Shown piece after piece: positions 40,712-47,947 of a DNA stretch of 61,855 bases. Below the pieces are notes generated by a model, which was not told where the DNA came from, did not search any database, and saw only the letters and a list, made by a program, of their open reading frames with translations. The stretch is taken from assembly GCF_001550135.1 (NCBI RefSeq), contig NZ_LRUE01000007.1, positions 1 to 61,855 of the forward strand. Reading direction: 5' to 3'. The stretch is from Pseudoalteromonas shioyasakiensis. GTDB taxonomy: Bacteria; Pseudomonadota; Gammaproteobacteria; Enterobacterales; Alteromonadaceae. How positions within the stretch are numbered: position 1 is the stretch's first letter; every line of letters begins with the position of its first letter. A program made the translations under genes and the position numbers.

Positions 40712-40894
40712 ATGACAGAGCAGTTACCTCGATTTGAACGAATAAGTGACGGTTCAGTGGCGCTTGTTGTTAGTTATCAAGATGAATTTGGGAATGATTG
40801 CACCATTAGACATTTTATCTCTGAAAAAACAGCCAACCGCTTACTCAACGAACTGGTTAAGCTTGAACCCACCCGCCAAGTATTAAGCAAGTAA
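40712..40894 (+). CDS. Small hypothetical protein
   Basis: This 60-residue protein (MTEQLPRFERISDGSVALVV...) has a beta hairpin followed by a C-terminal helix (KTANRLLNELVKLEPTRQVL). It lies 15 bases behind the zinc-ribbon gene. Function is unknown. Confidence 0.55.
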   Translation: MTEQLPRFERISDGSVALVVSYQDEFGNDCTIRHFISEKTANRLLNELVKLEPTRQVLSK

Positions 40895-40912
40895 CTGTTG
40901 GATTAAATTATA

Positions 40913-41155
40913 ATGTCTTGTAACCATCCAAAAACACAAGGTCGTAAGAATCAAAAAGGCTTATGGTGTGTTGACTGCAAAATAAAGATTTATGACGTTG
41001 AAAGTAAACCATGCGGTGAATGTCAACACTTTAAGAAAGACTTGGGTAGCAATGTCATTGGTTATTGCCGCCCTAAATTAATGACAGTAACTAGCAGTTT
41101 AAATGTCACTTACAGGGTTAGTGACGGAACTTGTTTCTTACAAAAGATAATTTAA
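40913..41155 (+). CDS. Cys-rich zinc-binding-like protein
   Basis: This 80-residue protein carries MSCNHPKTQ, WCVDCKI, CGECQHF, GYCRP and TCFL. The CxxC pairs and His residues suggest two zinc sites. It is the last gene of the early operon before the late promoter region. Function is unknown. Confidence 0.6.
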   Translation: MSCNHPKTQGRKNQKGLWCVDCKIKIYDVESKPCGECQHFKKDLGSNVIGYCRPKLMTVTSSLNVTYRVSDGTCFLQKII

Positions 41156-41248
41156 AGTCGACTTACTCAATATAGATGTAATCCTTGCGTAAGATAAAAG
41201 CCATTTGGTTTGTCAGTAAAAACTCAAAGTGTGTTTTTTTGATTAAAA

Positions 41249-41291
41249 ATCACAAAATGTGGTTTACAGCTTTGGCATAAAAATGTATTGT
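41249..41291 (+). promoter_or_regulatory. Candidate late promoter with operator-like site
   Basis: TTTACA (41263-41268) and TATTGT (41286-41291) are spaced by exactly 17 bp. ATCAC-AAAAT-GTGGT (41249-41263), 8 of 10 arm bases of the repressor operator, overlaps the -35 box. It lies in the only large gap before the lysis and structural genes. Confidence 0.5.
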
Positions 41292-41373
41292 TCTTGCCAA
41301 GGTGGTAAAGCTGTATACAAAGCCTCCTAGATAATAACTGAAAGATACCCGATACTTATGCACGTTACTTGCT

Positions 41374-41404
41374 AAGCCCAACCCTAACCGGTTGGGCTTT
41401 TTTT
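41374..41404 (+). terminator. Strong terminator in the late leader (tR'-like)
   Basis: AAGCCCAACC and GGTTGGGCTT form a 10-bp perfect stem followed by seven T. It stands about 80 bases behind the late promoter and 22 before the first lysis gene, so late transcription needs antitermination. Confidence 0.88.
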
Positions 41405-41425
41405 GTGCCTGAACGTAGGCCCGCC

Positions 41426-41857
41426 ATGATGAATTTAATTGAACAATTAAAACGCCACGCGGGTTTTTATGAGTGCGTGTGGCATTCAAACTCAAAGTGT
41501 TTGATTGGTTACGGCCACGACTTAAATGCAGAGCCATTACCTGACTATTTGCACCGCGATTTTGACAATAACCCAATCACCGAAGATGAAGCCGAACAGC
41601 TGCTTGCATCAGACTTAATGAATTTACGCGATCTGGTATATCAGTGTTTAGACCTCAATCAATTTAATTATGTGCGCCAGCAAACAATTTTAAGCATTGC
41701 TTATTGGCTTACGTTCCCGCGCTTTTGTCGTGAAGAAAACTTAATTACCGCGTTCAAACAAAACAATTTTGAAGCAGCAGCGTCAATTGTTCTGACATTC
41801 AAACCTGAATTTAGAGCAGAAGAATTAGCTAAACAAATTTTAACAGGTGAATACTAA
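41426..41857 (+). CDS. Degenerate T4-type lysozyme-like protein
   Basis: The ATG at 41426 (MMNLIEQLKRHAGFYECVWH) starts after the terminator; longer frames run through it. The 143-residue product keeps the GH24-like frame: GYGHDLN, then ITEDEAEQLLASDL. Aligned to T4 lysozyme by eye, the catalytic Glu (in EG) is Ala (HAG), and the Asp/Cys and Thr positions are Ser or His and Leu. All three active-site residues seem lost. It may bind peptidoglycan or assist lysis rather than cut. Confidence 0.7.
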   Translation: MMNLIEQLKRHAGFYECVWHSNSKCLIGYGHDLNAEPLPDYLHRDFDNNPITEDEAEQLLASDLMNLRDLVYQCLDLNQFNYVRQQTILSIAYWLTFPRFCREENLITAFKQNNFEAAASIVLTFKPEFRAEELAKQILTGEY

Positions 41858-42087
41858 TGAGTTTTGCAACAACGTTTATAAGCGGCGCAGGTTACAACCT
41901 TTTATTAGCTTTAATTGCTTTTGTTTTATTCCATGTTGCAGTTAGGTTTATCAATAACCGCAACGGTTACACGCTTGATAAGTTAATTCAGGATTGCCGC
42001 AATGATAAAAACTATATGGCTTTATCTGTGCTGTTTGGTATGTACGCTATTGCCGCTGCACTCTTATTCGGCTCAGTTATCTCTTGA
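41857..42087 (+). CDS. Holin candidate
   Basis: This 76-residue protein starts in the previous stop (TAATG) and has two membrane segments (residues 14-30 and 54-74) separated by a charged loop (RFINNRNGYTLDKLIQDCRN). Size, topology and place in the lysis cassette fit a class II holin. Its 3' end overlaps the exported transglycosylase by 86 bases, so the two are coupled. Confidence 0.6.
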   Translation: MSFATTFISGAGYNLLLALIAFVLFHVAVRFINNRNGYTLDKLIQDCRNDKNYMALSVLFGMYAIAAALLFGSVIS

Positions 42088-42583
42088 TTGTCGATTTGAT
42101 AAAGAGATAGAAAGCGCTGTTAAACGTTTTAGCCCTGGTCGTGATCCTGACCTTTTAAAAGCCCAGTTGTGGCAAGAATCTCGTTTCCGTGTAGATGCAG
42201 TAAGCCCCGTGGGCGCACAGGGAGTGGCCCAATTTATGCCCGCTACTTGGCAAGAGCAAACCGCTAAATTAGGAATAGCCGGTTCGCCGTTTAATGCTGA
42301 GTTGTCGATATTAGTTGCAGCACGTTATATGCAGCAACAGTATTCTTTCTGGTCATCCCCAAGGCCAGAATATGACAGAGAAAACCTAGCGCTTTGTAAT
42401 TATAACGCTGGCGCAGGTAACTGTTTAAAGGCGCAAAAGCTTAGTGGTGGTGAAACTCTTTACCCTCACATCATTCAGTATTTACCACAAGTCACTGGCC
42501 ATCACTCGCGCGAAACGATTGAGTACGTGCAGCACATAAGACGGTACCAGTTACAAATAAAAGCGAGGTTCGCATGTTTCTAA
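42002..42583 (+). CDS. Secreted lytic transglycosylase (endolysin candidate)
   Basis: This 193-residue protein has a Sec-type signal (MIKTIWLYLCCLVCTLLPLH, then SYSAQ). An SLT domain follows with QLWQESRFRVDAVSPVGAQG (catalytic Glu59), VAQFMPATW and LALCNYNAGAGNC. It should cut the glycan strands from the periplasmic side. A cleavable signal makes it independent of holin for export, so timing would come from membrane depolarisation or dose. It starts inside the holin candidate gene. Confidence 0.85.
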   Translation: MIKTIWLYLCCLVCTLLPLHSYSAQLSLDCRFDKEIESAVKRFSPGRDPDLLKAQLWQESRFRVDAVSPVGAQGVAQFMPATWQEQTAKLGIAGSPFNAELSILVAARYMQQQYSFWSSPRPEYDRENLALCNYNAGAGNCLKAQKLSGGETLYPHIIQYLPQVTGHHSRETIEYVQHIRRYQLQIKARFACF

Positions 42584-43017
42584 ATAAATCATCACTCATG
42601 ATTGCAGTAGCGCTGGCCGCAACAGCTGGCGCAGTTGTTATGGTCAACAAGTACGACACTGCAGTTGATACAATCGAAAATCTAACAGGCGCCAACGAAC
42701 GTTTGCTAAAACAAGTAAGTGCTTATGAGGCTGATCTGTATCAAAGCGAGCAAGATAAACGTGCATTGCGCTCTGATCTTAAGCAGCAAGAACAAATGTT
42801 TAATGCTTATCTAGCTGATTTTAGTGATGTGAAAGAACAACAAACCGTTGTGCAAACTAAGCTAAAAGAGGTCTTTATTAATGAGCCAGCTAATCAAGAT
42901 TGGGGTAACACTAAGTTGCCTCCTAATATTAAGCGCGTGTTCGATGACGCCACCCGAACCACAGGTGATCACGATAACGAAACAAGTTCCGGTGCTGCCC
43001 CCGCTGCACCTCCTTAA
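42574..43017 (+). CDS. Inner-membrane spanin (LysB/Rz-like)
   Basis: This 147-residue protein has an N-terminal membrane segment (SSLMIAVALAATAGAVVMVN), a coiled coil (residues about 33-100) and the LysB-like end EPANQDWGNTKLPPNIKRVF. It spans from the inner membrane towards the outer-membrane spanin. The gene overlaps the transglycosylase stop and contains the start of the outer spanin in another frame. Confidence 0.85.
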   Translation: MFLNKSSLMIAVALAATAGAVVMVNKYDTAVDTIENLTGANERLLKQVSAYEADLYQSEQDKRALRSDLKQQEQMFNAYLADFSDVKEQQTVVQTKLKEVFINEPANQDWGNTKLPPNIKRVFDDATRTTGDHDNETSSGAAPAAPP

Positions 43018-43168
43018 TGACTGCACTGTCAGTCAATCACCAGTTAACACCAACCGCGAACTGCTAACTTTCGCAGTTAAAGCCCACAACACTAACGTGC
43101 TTTGTAACCTAGACAAAGCCGCACTAAGACAATGGCGAGCCAAACATGAGCACAGCAAACAACAATGA
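42881..43168 (+). CDS. Outer-membrane spanin lipoprotein (LysC/Rz1-like)
   Basis: This 95-residue protein starts within the inner-spanin gene in another frame. It has a signal with the lipobox LILSAC (lipidated Cys near residue 20), then VPVLPPLHLLNDC and a C-terminal VLCNLDKAALRQWRA, as in P2 LysC. It fuses the outer membrane with the inner spanin at the end of lysis. Confidence 0.88.
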   Translation: MSQLIKIGVTLSCLLILSACSMTPPEPQVITITKQVPVLPPLHLLNDCTVSQSPVNTNRELLTFAVKAHNTNVLCNLDKAALRQWRAKHEHSKQQ

Positions 43169-43421
43169 TTCTAAATTTGAAAAGATTGCGCTCTTTGTAC
43201 TTGGCTCTTTGATTGTTAGCGTTCTTGGTTGGGTTGCTATGACAGTGAACCAAAACCAACTGCAGTACGCTCGTATAGAGGAACGCTTAGCCAATCAGTC
43301 AGTGATACTTGAATACCTGCAGAAGAAGTTTAATGACTCTACTGTTTGGCAATCTCGAATGGAAACTGACTTAGCATTAATCAAGCAGCGCCTTAATGCA
43401 TTGGAGCAAGACAAGAAGTAA
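43146..43421 (+). CDS. Small membrane protein with coiled coil
   Basis: This 91-residue protein has one membrane segment (residues 12-34) and a C-terminal coiled coil (IEERLANQSVILEYLQKKFN..., ending ALEQDKK). It overlaps the outer-spanin end by 23 bases, so it belongs to the lysis cassette. It could be an antiholin or second holin. This is inferred from topology and place. Confidence 0.6.
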   Translation: MSTANNNDSKFEKIALFVLGSLIVSVLGWVAMTVNQNQLQYARIEERLANQSVILEYLQKKFNDSTVWQSRMETDLALIKQRLNALEQDKK

Positions 43422-43425
43422 TTAA

Positions 43426-43519
43426 CACTCCCTTGGTGAACCAACTTAGTAACTTACTGCCCGCCGTCGTGCGTGCGATAGGCTTTAAAGCCACTGACTA
43501 ATCAAGCACCAAGGGAGTG
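43426..43519 (+). ncRNA. Candidate structured RNA element with 13-bp closing stem
   Basis: CACTCCCTTGGTG (43426-43438) and CACCAAGGGAGTG (43507-43519) are perfect inverted repeats around 68 bases. The interior has a palindrome GGCTTTAAAGCC. It begins five bases behind the last lysis gene. It may be a processing or stability element of the late mRNA, or a DNA-level site. Confidence 0.45.
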
Positions 43520-43526
43520 ACCAATT

Positions 43527-43575
43527 AAATACTTAATGAGTATTTAAAAAGTATTCATTAAATATTTATATTAGC
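43527..43575. repeat. AGTATTTA/TAAATACT cluster E
   Basis: TAAATACT-TAATG-AGTATTTA is an 8-5-8 palindrome, followed by AAAAGTATTCATTAAATATTTA. Same motif family as the clusters near parA and in the accessory region. Confidence 0.6.
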
Positions 43576-43599
43576 TATATGTGAAGTTTGTAGTGCTTT

Positions 43600-43718
43600 A
43601 GAAATGAAAAAACCGACCTAAGTTAGGTCGGCAGTTTCGCCCAAGCCCAGTGGTCGCAATGCCAAACGTGGGACAAGGGAAAGTCGTGTTCATATTGTAG
43701 GCGCGTCTTATGATTATA
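43600..43718 (-). ncRNA. Candidate minus-strand small RNA of about 100 nt
   Basis: On the minus strand a perfect TATAAT box (43718 down to 43713) is followed about 80 bases later by the stem CCGACCTA-ACT-TAGGTCGG and six T (43631 to 43605). No minus-strand gene needs this terminator. No good -35 box is seen, so the promoter is uncertain. Confidence 0.4.
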
Positions 43719-43773
43719 ACAAGGCCGATATGTCACTGGCCTTGTGGAAAGTAAATAACTTTGGGTTGATAAG

Positions 43774-44193
43774 ATGCCAGCAGCTATACCAAAGCGTTGC
43801 CGCGAACATGGTTGCGGTAACAAAACAACACTGCGCCACGGTTACTGTGAGGAACATGCACACCTAGCAAGCTGGGGTAAGTATCAGAAGCAGCAGCAGC
43901 GCCAAGGCAAGCGTGTATATCAAACAAAGGAATACAAGCACACACGCGAGATAGTTAAAACAAAAGCTAAATGTTTGTGCATTAACTGTCTTACTCAGCC
44001 AAAGCCAATTGTTAAATCTGGTTCTGTCTGTGAGCACATTGTACCGGTTGCGAAAGGTGGTACCGAAGCACTATCAAACCTTTCTTGGTTCTGTGAATCG
44101 TGTGCAAATTTCAAAACTGGATGGGAAAAGAACAAAACAGTTAAAGCGATACTCGAAAAATACGGGCATACCGCAATAAATCTGAATTCTTAG
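43774..44193 (+). CDS. HNH endonuclease (packaging-associated)
   Basis: This 139-residue protein has an N-terminal Cys-rich part (CREHGCGN, GYCEEHAH), a central CLCINCL pair, and the HNH motif CEHIVPVAKGGTEALSNLSW, then FCESCANFKTGWEK. HNH proteins directly before terminase take part in cleavage at cos in HK97-type phages. The same order holds here. Confidence 0.88.
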   Translation: MPAAIPKRCREHGCGNKTTLRHGYCEEHAHLASWGKYQKQQQRQGKRVYQTKEYKHTREIVKTKAKCLCINCLTQPKPIVKSGSVCEHIVPVAKGGTEALSNLSWFCESCANFKTGWEKNKTVKAILEKYGHTAINLNS

Positions 44194-44343
44194 ATGGGTA
44201 GGGGGGTCAAAATTGTTCAGCAAACCCCCTATTCTAAGTACCGCCATCCAGTCAAATTTTTATACGCAAATAATAAGAATTGGAATTTGATCAACCTGTG
44301 ATCATATCTCGATCATTTAATTTACTTTTGTTGCAGGTGAAAA
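44194..44343. other. Candidate cos region
   Basis: The spacer between the HNH and small-terminase genes holds TAGGGGGGTC near 44200, a matching AACCCCCTA about 25 bases on, and an AT-rich stretch with three GATC-containing words. HK97-like phages place cos here. No nick position can be read from sequence alone. Confidence 0.35.
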
Positions 44344-44790
44344 ATGGCAGAAAGTAGAGCGCCAGGTGGTGGAAATATTAAAGGCGGTTTGTCTGTTGGT
44401 GACACTTCGATTACCCGAAAACCCAACTGCCCTAAAGAACTGCTTTTAGATGATCATGCGATTGACGCCTGGCATTCAAACCTCGGGATTATGTTTGAAA
44501 GAAAATCATTTGCTTCAGAGGATATCCCGCATCTAATAAATTACTGCAATGCGATCAGTAAAATTATTAAGCTCGAATCACAGTTCGCAGACTTAAATAA
44601 CTTAACTGATGTGACGAGTGCGGGAAGCTTAAAACTTCATCCTTACGTAACTGCACATAATATTTTCACTAACCAATCTTTAAAATTGGCCAGCCAATTG
44701 GGATTAACACCAATGGCCCGCGCCCGAATGCTGAGCGGTGGCAAAGGCAAAGGCGAAGAAGATGACGAGGATGATTTCAAAGAGTATTAA
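44344..44790 (+). CDS. terS: Terminase small subunit (P27 family)
   Basis: This 148-residue protein has the P27-family layout: a helix-rich core with IDAWHSNLGIMFERKSFASE, then HPYVTAHNIFTNQSLKLASQ, LGLTPMARARML and an acidic, Gly-rich tail. It recognises the packaging site and hands DNA to the large subunit, whose gene follows by three bases. Confidence 0.88.
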   Translation: MAESRAPGGGNIKGGLSVGDTSITRKPNCPKELLLDDHAIDAWHSNLGIMFERKSFASEDIPHLINYCNAISKIIKLESQFADLNNLTDVTSAGSLKLHPYVTAHNIFTNQSLKLASQLGLTPMARARMLSGGKGKGEEDDEDDFKEY

Positions 44791-44793
44791 AAT

Positions 44794-46506
44794 ATGGCCA
44801 CTTTCCCTAACGTTAATGCGGCAAACAAATACGCCCGTGACGTTGTGGCGGGAAAAATACCAAATTGCCGTGAAGTAATACTTGCATGCCAACGTCATCT
44901 AGACGAACTCGCAAAAGAAAAAGACCCTAATTTTAAATTTCGGTTTGATAAGGCAAAGGCAGAGCGCGTTTGCTCATTCATTCAGAAAATGCCTCACACC
45001 AAAGGTGAATGGGCGCGAAAAAAACTAAAAATATCACTAGAATCGTGGCAGTTGTTTTTCTTTGCTGCCTCATTTGGTTGGGTGGTAAAGAAAACGGGCA
45101 AGCGCCGTTTTCGCGAGGTGATGCTTAAGGTGCCTCGTAAAAATGGCAAGTCGATTATTGCCGCAGGTGTCGGTATATATGGTATTTGCGCCGATGAAGA
45201 ATACGGCAGTGAAGTTTATTGCGGTGCTACAAATGAAAAGCAAGCTTGGGAGGTTTTTAAGCCAGCAAGGCTAATGGCTCTAAAGTTACCGAAACTGCGA
45301 AAGCGATTTGGTTTGCAACTTCATGCCAAGAAATTAACCCGCAGTGATGGTTCAGTATTCGAGCCTGTGATCGGTCAACCTGGCGATGGTAGTTCACCGC
45401 ACATTGCAATCGTGGATGAATACCACGAACAAAACACAAGCGAGCAGTACGATACATTCGATACTGGTATGGGTTCGCGTGAACAGCCAATGACATTGGT
45501 TATCACCACAGCCGGTACTAACTTAATGAGTCCGTGTTTCGATTTAGAGTTGCGAGTTAAAGCAATGCTAAACGGTACGCAAGACGATCACTTGTTTGGT
45601 TTGCTGTATGGAATCGACGAGGACGACGATTGGACTGATCCAGCAATTTTAAAAAAGGCTAACCCTAATTACGGCATTAGCGTTAAGGCCGATTACTTAT
45701 TGGCCCAGCAACAAAAAGCAATAAACAGCCCCAACTTTACCAACACCTTTAAAACGAAGCATTTAAACATGTGGGCCAGTGCTAAATCGGCCTATTTCAA
45801 CATGGAAAAATACAAAGAGTGTGAAGACAAAGATCTTAGTATTGATTTTTTCCGTGGGGTTGATTGTGTTCAAGCGCTCGACTTAGCTCGCAAGCTTGAT
45901 ATGAACTCAAAGGTACGTCTGTTTTGGAAAGAAATAGAAGGTAAAACACACTGGTATTGCGTTGCCCCGCAATTCTGGGTGCCGTATGAGCAGGTTTTTA
46001 ACAACGAAAACAAACAACTTGAAGAAATATTCCAACGATATTTAACTCAAGGTTATTTGAGCGTAACAGATGGTGCCGAAATAGATTATCGGCAAATTAA
46101 AGACGATGTAATTGCAAGCCATTTAGAAACCCCGTGCATATCAGTACCAATTGATCCGCATGGTGCAACCAACTTAAGCCATCATCTTGCCGATGAGGGC
46201 TTAGAGGTTGTGACAGTCACACAGAATTTCACAAACCTTTCAGACCCAATGAAAGAACTGGAAGCGGCCATTAACTCAGGTCGCTTTCATCATGACGGCA
46301 ACCCAATCATGGCTTGGCACATATCAAATGTTATAGGTAAGCATTATCAAGGTAATGATGATGTGGTTAGGCCCGTTAAACAAAAAGCGATTAATAAAAT
46401 AGATGGCGCGGTGGCGCTCATCATGGCTATTGGTGAGGCTATGCTGAAAATGCGAGAGCCGCCGCCTATAAAATCAATTTATGACTCAGGAGAAGTCGGA
46501 TGCTAA
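44794..46506 (+). CDS. terL: Terminase large subunit
   Basis: This 570-residue protein is a Terminase_1-type motor. It has a Walker A-like PRKNGKS (residues 114-120), Walker B IAIVDEYHE (204-212), coupling motif TTAGTN and an RNase H-like nuclease start QALDLARKLDM. It drives DNA into the head and cuts it. The gene overlaps the small membrane-protein gene at its end. Confidence 0.95.
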   Translation: MATFPNVNAANKYARDVVAGKIPNCREVILACQRHLDELAKEKDPNFKFRFDKAKAERVCSFIQKMPHTKGEWARKKLKISLESWQLFFFAASFGWVVKKTGKRRFREVMLKVPRKNGKSIIAAGVGIYGICADEEYGSEVYCGATNEKQAWEVFKPARLMALKLPKLRKRFGLQLHAKKLTRSDGSVFEPVIGQPGDGSSPHIAIVDEYHEQNTSEQYDTFDTGMGSREQPMTLVITTAGTNLMSPCFDLELRVKAMLNGTQDDHLFGLLYGIDEDDDWTDPAILKKANPNYGISVKADYLLAQQQKAINSPNFTNTFKTKHLNMWASAKSAYFNMEKYKECEDKDLSIDFFRGVDCVQALDLARKLDMNSKVRLFWKEIEGKTHWYCVAPQFWVPYEQVFNNENKQLEEIFQRYLTQGYLSVTDGAEIDYRQIKDDVIASHLETPCISVPIDPHGATNLSHHLADEGLEVVTVTQNFTNLSDPMKELEAAINSGRFHHDGNPIMAWHISNVIGKHYQGNDDVVRPVKQKAINKIDGAVALIMAIGEAMLKMREPPPIKSIYDSGEVGC

Positions 46507-46685
46507 AAGACATCATAAGCGCCCTAATCGGCTTCATTGGCATAATTCTAACTGCGTATGGCGCATGGTTATTTTTACCTGCACTTGGATTCACAGTGTT
46601 TGGGTTATTCCTGATTGCATACTCATTTTTAATGGCACGTGCAACAGCGTTTGAAAAGGCTGCTAACAAAAAAGGCAACTCATAA
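46500..46685 (+). CDS. Small membrane protein between terminase and portal
   Basis: This 61-residue protein has two hydrophobic segments (DIISALIGFIGIILTAYGAW; GFTVFGLFLIAYSFLMA) and a short basic tail. It overlaps terL by seven bases and touches the portal start by one, so it is translated with packaging genes. A membrane protein at this place is unusual; function is unknown. Confidence 0.65.
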   Translation: MLKDIISALIGFIGIILTAYGAWLFLPALGFTVFGLFLIAYSFLMARATAFEKAANKKGNS

Positions 46686-47947
46686 TGTGGTCATCACTAT
46701 TTACACCAACAAGCACATCAAGCAGCAGTTCAAATTTTACAGGTACTAGTGGTTGGGGGTCTAATAGAGGTTCAAAAGCAGGTGTTGCAATAAATGAAGA
46801 CACTGCGCTTGCCCAATCTGTTGTTGCTCGCTGTGTCACTTTGCTTGCAAGCGAATTAGGCAAAATGCCTTGTGAAGTTTACAAGCGAAATGGTGACCAG
46901 AGAGATAAAGCCCCTGAGCACCCGTTGTATAATTTGTTGAAATATCAACCAAACCAAAAAGATACTGCGTTCGAATACTTTGAGCGGGGACAGGGATTTC
47001 TTGGTTTGAACGGTAACCACTTAGCGTTAATTGATCGAAAAAAAAACCACGAAATAAAAGAACTAATCCCGATACATCGAGATAAAGTAATTATTTTAAA
47101 AGGCAGTGATGGCCTACCTTATTACAAAATTCCAGAGTGGGATAATCAAGTTTTTACCATGCGTGAGATTCACCATGTTAAAGGTTTTAGTCGTGATGGG
47201 TTTCAAGGTGAATCACCGCTACAGACTAGCGCCGATACAATTGGTTTGGCACTCGCTCAAGAAGAATACGCGGCAAAAGCATTTTCTAATGGCCTTGCAA
47301 TAAGTGGTGTGATTACTAGACCTAAAGAGGCGGGGCAAATAGAGACTCAGGCTGGTATTGATAACTTGGTCAATGGGTTTACCGATCGCCATTCGGGTTT
47401 GCGGAATGCGTTTAGCGTGGCTTTATTGCAAGAGGGGATGGATTACAAGCAGCTTGCACAGAACCATCAACAAGCGCAATTAATTGAAGCCAGAAAAGCA
47501 AGCATAGCTGATATATGTCGCTTGTATGGCGTGCCTCTTTCCATGGTATTTGAGTCAAGCGGTGAATCATATAAATCGGTTGAGCAGAACACGCTTAATT
47601 ATCTTATGTTCGCAGTGATGCCATGGCTAAAGCGTTGGGAGCAAGCCATGCATCGTGATTTGCTTAGTCCAAGCGAAAAATCCACGCATCTAATCGAGTT
47701 TAATTTTAATAGCTTGATCCGTGGAGATATGGAAACGCGCTTTAAATCGTACGCGCTTGGCCGCCAATGGGGTTGGTTATCAATAAACGATATTCGAAGG
47801 ATGGAAAACTTACCTCCTGTAGAAGGTGGAGATATATACCTAGCCCCATTGAATATGGTTGACAGCAAAAACATGGACGTCCACCAAAAAATTGAGCAAG
47901 CAACAGAAGAACAAATAAAAGAGATTGAATTATTATGCCGCAGATAA
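46685..47947 (+). CDS. Portal protein (HK97 type)
   Basis: This 420-residue protein has the family start (a Ser/Gly-rich leader, then VAINEDTALAQSVVARCVTL), GQGFLGLNGNHLALIDR, and the DICRLYGVPLSMVFESSGES motif near residue 285. It forms the dodecameric vertex for DNA passage. Its end overlaps the protease gene by 13 bases. Confidence 0.95.
   Translation: MWSSLFTPTSTSSSSSNFTGTSGWGSNRGSKAGVAINEDTALAQSVVARCVTLLASELGKMPCEVYKRNGDQRDKAPEHPLYNLLKYQPNQKDTAFEYFERGQGFLGLNGNHLALIDRKKNHEIKELIPIHRDKVIILKGSDGLPYYKIPEWDNQVFTMREIHHVKGFSRDGFQGESPLQTSADTIGLALAQEEYAAKAFSNGLAISGVITRPKEAGQIETQAGIDNLVNGFTDRHSGLRNAFSVALLQEGMDYKQLAQNHQQAQLIEARKASIADICRLYGVPLSMVFESSGESYKSVEQNTLNYLMFAVMPWLKRWEQAMHRDLLSPSEKSTHLIEFNFNSLIRGDMETRFKSYALGRQWGWLSINDIRRMENLPPVEGGDIYLAPLNMVDSKNMDVHQKIEQATEEQIKEIELLCRR

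Noticed and set aside
43623..43823. 66-residue minus-strand frame before the HNH gene
   Set aside because: It lies antisense to the HNH 5' end and across the hairpins; composition is unlike the other genes. The region is better explained as non-coding.
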